64,000 bases of DNA. Source: Bacteroidota bacterium (GTDB taxonomy: Bacteria > Bacteroidota > Bacteroidia > Chitinophagales > LD1). Below the pieces are notes generated by a model. The model made no database searches. It worked only from the letters and a program-made list of their open reading frames with translations, and was not told the origin of the DNA. Below are positions 61,640-64,000 of the stretch, piece after piece (the stretch's first letter is position 1; every line of letters starts with the position of its first letter). The stretch is taken from the NCBI GenBank assembly GCA_016715625.1, contig JADJZU010000013.1:62001-126000 (forward strand), in the 5' to 3' direction. The position numbers were made by a program, and so were the translations under genes.

Positions 61640-64000
61640 ATGACGATTATGAATAAAATTTTCTCGATTGTGGGCATCTTGCTTATTTGTGTATATACAG
61701 CAAAAACCCAAAATGTAGGAATAGGCGAAACCTCTCCGGCCAGCAAGTTTTCAGTCAAGGGCAATTTGAGTGTTGGCAATGGATACAGCGGCACAGCGGC
61801 CCCGGCCAATGGAGCCATCATAGAAGGGAGGCTAGGTGTAGGCACTAATAACCCCAATACTAAAGCACTGTTAGACCTTACGTCTACTAATGCCGGTATG
61901 TTGATACCACGCTTTACAACAGTTCAGCGTGCAGCATTAACACCTACGCTTACCGCTGCCGAAGATGGGCTGCTTATTTACAACACAACTGAAAAACGCG
62001 CTCAATATTGGGATGGCGCTAGCCTTAGTTGGAAAGACATTGGCACAGGAGTAGGCGGGCCGCCTACTGGCACTGCTGGTGGAGACCTAACAGGCACCTA
62101 TCCTAACCCTACAGTGGCAGCGAGCGCTATTACATCAGCAAAGATATTAGACAACACCATTACCTCAGCCGATTTAGCAGTACCTGCTGTAAATGCAATA
62201 AATCAGATATTTAATACACTACCGGTAGGTAATGGAGGCACGGGCACATCCACTACACCGATAAACGGACAGCTGTTAATCGGAAACGGCACCAATTATA
62301 GCGTTGCCAACCTAACAAGTGGCACAGGAATAAATGTAAGCAATGGCGCGGGTACCATTACGGTGAGCAACACCGGAGATACGAACGGAGGAGATGACAT
62401 CAACATTGGAACAGTAGCCGGTGGCGATTTAACAGGCACATACCCAAACCCCACGCTTACTACCAGTGGAGTAACGGCAAATACATACGGTACAGCTACT
62501 ACCGTTCCGCAGATTACAGTAGATGCCAAGGGTAGAATAACCGCAGCCAGCAATGTTACCATCAGCGGAGTGGCTCCGGCCGGAGCAGCGGGAGGTGATT
62601 TAACTGGCACTTACCCTAATCCTACTATAGCAGTAGGTGCTGTGGGTGGTGGTGCAGGTGGTGATATAGCTGACGGCACTATAACTGCAGCTGACCTTTC
62701 TTCTACAGGTGTTGCAGCCGGCACCTACAAAAGTGTAACCGTAAACACACAAGGGCAGGTGACTGCTGGAACCAATCCCACCACACTTGCCGGATATGGA
62801 ATTACAGATGCGGTGCCTTCATCACGCACCATTACGCTGAATGCTACTACAAATCAAACTACGGTTACCGGAGGTGCACAGGATCTTAGCGCAAACCGCA
62901 CATGGACGGTGGGTACTGTTCAGGATATAGCTACCTCATCTAATCCTACATTCAATTCAGTAACAGCTCCCAACGATTTCATAGGAAATGTAAGCATACG
63001 CGATACACGAACTACCAATTTTGCCCCCAATACCTACTCGCGCGAAGCATCTTTCGAGTTTAAAGACCGGGCAGTAGTTGGTTCTCCCGGTTCGGGAACT
63101 TATGGTGGTATGCTTACTTTGGCTCCATGGAGCGACAACAGCGGTAATAATCATCATCAACTTTTCTTTAATGATGGAGGCATATATTACCGTACTGGAT
63201 TGCCTGCTGGAGCTTCTTGGAACAGTTGGTCTCAGATTCTTACAAGTGCCAACAACCCCAGCATCAGTGGTACAACCAACTACCTTTCAAAATTTACATC
63301 CGCCAATACAATTGGCAACAGCCAGTTGTTTGATAACGGAACCAATGTGGGTATTGGTAATACAGCCCCGCAACATACACTTAGTGTTGGCGCAGCCACC
63401 GGTGATGGGCAAACGGTTACCGTTCGCGGATATAGCAACAGCCCGGCTAGTTGGAAAGGTGGAGCAGCATTCGGCTACACATCTGCCAGTGTAATTATGG
63501 GGGAACTGAGCGGAGTAGCTCAGATAGGCGGTCATAACTCAACACTAACAGCTTGGGCCAATCTGGGCATAAATGTAGGTGGTGGCAACGTTGGTATCGG
63601 TACTGCCTCTCCTGGAAGGAGGCTTGAGGTTAATGGCGATATCAAACTTGCTTATGGTTACCAGATTTATCTTGGCGAAAACGTAACCACAAATGGCAAA
63701 ATCGGACTTAACTTTCACACCGATGCTGACCCGAATTACTGGATTGGCAAGCCGGCAGGTGCCTGGACCCAACCTTTACATATCGGTTTTTATACCGGAG
63801 TAAAAATAGGGGCTAACACTACTTATGGTGGAACAAAGTTTTACAATAGCTCTGATATGGCCACAGAAATTATGAGCGTGGGTAATGGCGATAACCACGT
63901 GCGTATAGGCGGATATATGCTATCGCAGTATGTAAATACTACAGATAACGCAATTTCAAGTGGTGTTACTGCAATAGTAGCCAAGCAAGGCGACAATTAT
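61640..64000 (+). CDS. Secreted tail-fibre-like repeat protein (C-terminus beyond window)
   Basis: The frame is open from the ATG at 61640 (an alternative ATG is at 61649, MNKIFSIVGILLICVYT) to the window edge, over 780 residues. It has a signal peptide ending near AKT-Q. Typical motifs of Bacteroidota tail-fibre-like proteins follow: NVGIGETSPASKFSVKG and a later GIGTASPGRRLEVNGDIK (repeated NVGIG(T/E)...P pattern) plus three copies of GGDLTGTYPNPT near 62080, 62415 and 62590. Such proteins often end in an S74 peptidase/chaperone domain; that part is not visible. It directly follows the type A cargo gene and may be surface-exposed. Confidence 0.85.
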   Translation, partial: MTIMNKIFSIVGILLICVYTAKTQNVGIGETSPASKFSVKGNLSVGNGYSGTAAPANGAIIEGRLGVGTNNPNTKALLDLTSTNAGMLIPRFTTVQRAALTPTLTAAEDGLLIYNTTEKRAQYWDGASLSWKDIGTGVGGPPTGTAGGDLTGTYPNPTVAASAITSAKILDNTITSADLAVPAVNAINQIFNTLPVGNGGTGTSTTPINGQLLIGNGTNYSVANLTSGTGINVSNGAGTITVSNTGDTNGGDDINIGTVAGGDLTGTYPNPTLTTSGVTANTYGTATTVPQITVDAKGRITAASNVTISGVAPAGAAGGDLTGTYPNPTIAVGAVGGGAGGDIADGTITAADLSSTGVAAGTYKSVTVNTQGQVTAGTNPTTLAGYGITDAVPSSRTITLNATTNQTTVTGGAQDLSANRTWTVGTVQDIATSSNPTFNSVTAPNDFIGNVSIRDTRTTNFAPNTYSREASFEFKDRAVVGSPGSGTYGGMLTLAPWSDNSGNNHHQLFFNDGGIYYRTGLPAGASWNSWSQILTSANNPSISGTTNYLSKFTSANTIGNSQLFDNGTNVGIGNTAPQHTLSVGAATGDGQTVTVRGYSNSPASWKGGAAFGYTSASVIMGELSGVAQIGGHNSTLTAWANLGINVGGGNVGIGTASPGRRLEVNGDIKLAYGYQIYLGENVTTNGKIGLNFHTDADPNYWIGKPAGAWTQPLHIGFYTGVKIGANTTYGGTKFYNSSDMATEIMSVGNGDNHVRIGGYMLSQYVNTTDNAISSGVTAIVAKQGDNY

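Overview
The window looks like a chromosomal segment of a Bacteroidota bacterium, most likely of the Chitinophagales/Sphingobacteriales type. The evidence is a type IX secretion system (T9SS) membrane partner (PorP/SprF), a PorV/PorQ-like protein, several secreted proteins with T9SS C-terminal sorting domains, a TonB-dependent receptor with a carboxypeptidase-like N-terminal domain, TAnnTTTG-like promoters, and tight 4-base gene overlaps. No rRNA, tRNA, CRISPR array or insertion sequence was recognised.

Layout. 1-10677 (minus strand) is a surface-polysaccharide operon. It holds an ABC exporter (permease plus Wzt-like ATPase with a cargo-binding C-terminus), a WbqC protein, a sugar acetyltransferase, a WecE-type aminotransferase, three glycosyltransferases, an acyltransferase, a GNAT enzyme and a polysaccharide deacetylase cut by the window edge. 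10813-24411 is mostly housekeeping: gcvT, an MFS carrier, heme A synthase, YceI, a YciO/Sua5 protein, a thioesterase, a Cys-rich membrane protein, a LysM protein, and an operon of a phytoene-desaturase-like flavoprotein fused to a membrane domain plus an adenylate cyclase. 24434-30018 is a PorP/SprF gene paired with a 1504-residue PKD-repeat adhesin. 30095-41559 carries an SDR, MlaE/MlaF lipid transporter parts, panC, a GT5-like protein, a GlcD-like flavoprotein, uvrC, accC, accB and efp.

41698-48504 is the accessory part: cytochrome c, TlpA-like protein, palindromic and tandem repeats, a hypothetical gene beside a 21-bp repeat array, an EVE-HNH nuclease, a lipoprotein carbonic anhydrase, a PemK-type toxin-antitoxin pair and a gene remnant. 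48538-64000 holds a redoxin, a TonB receptor / giant secreted protein / PorV-like trio, greA, a HIT protein, a type A T9SS cargo, and a tail-fibre-like protein that runs off the window.

Five genes (ABC permease, a small secreted protein, uvrC, EVE-HNH, PemK toxin) are each broken by a single-base shift. So many clean one-base lesions, including one in the normally intact uvrC, suggest uncorrected sequencing errors more than decay.

The most unusual signal is a pair of unrelated-position arrays (15005-15214 and 44763-44993), both with a 21-bp period, each beside the same 53-bp sequence (48 of 53 bases identical). Also notable are the 9-bp inverted ends GTTATGGGC/GCCCATAAC bounding the EVE-HNH gene, which resemble integron cassette ends, and the TonB receptor/T9SS cargo/PorV trio.
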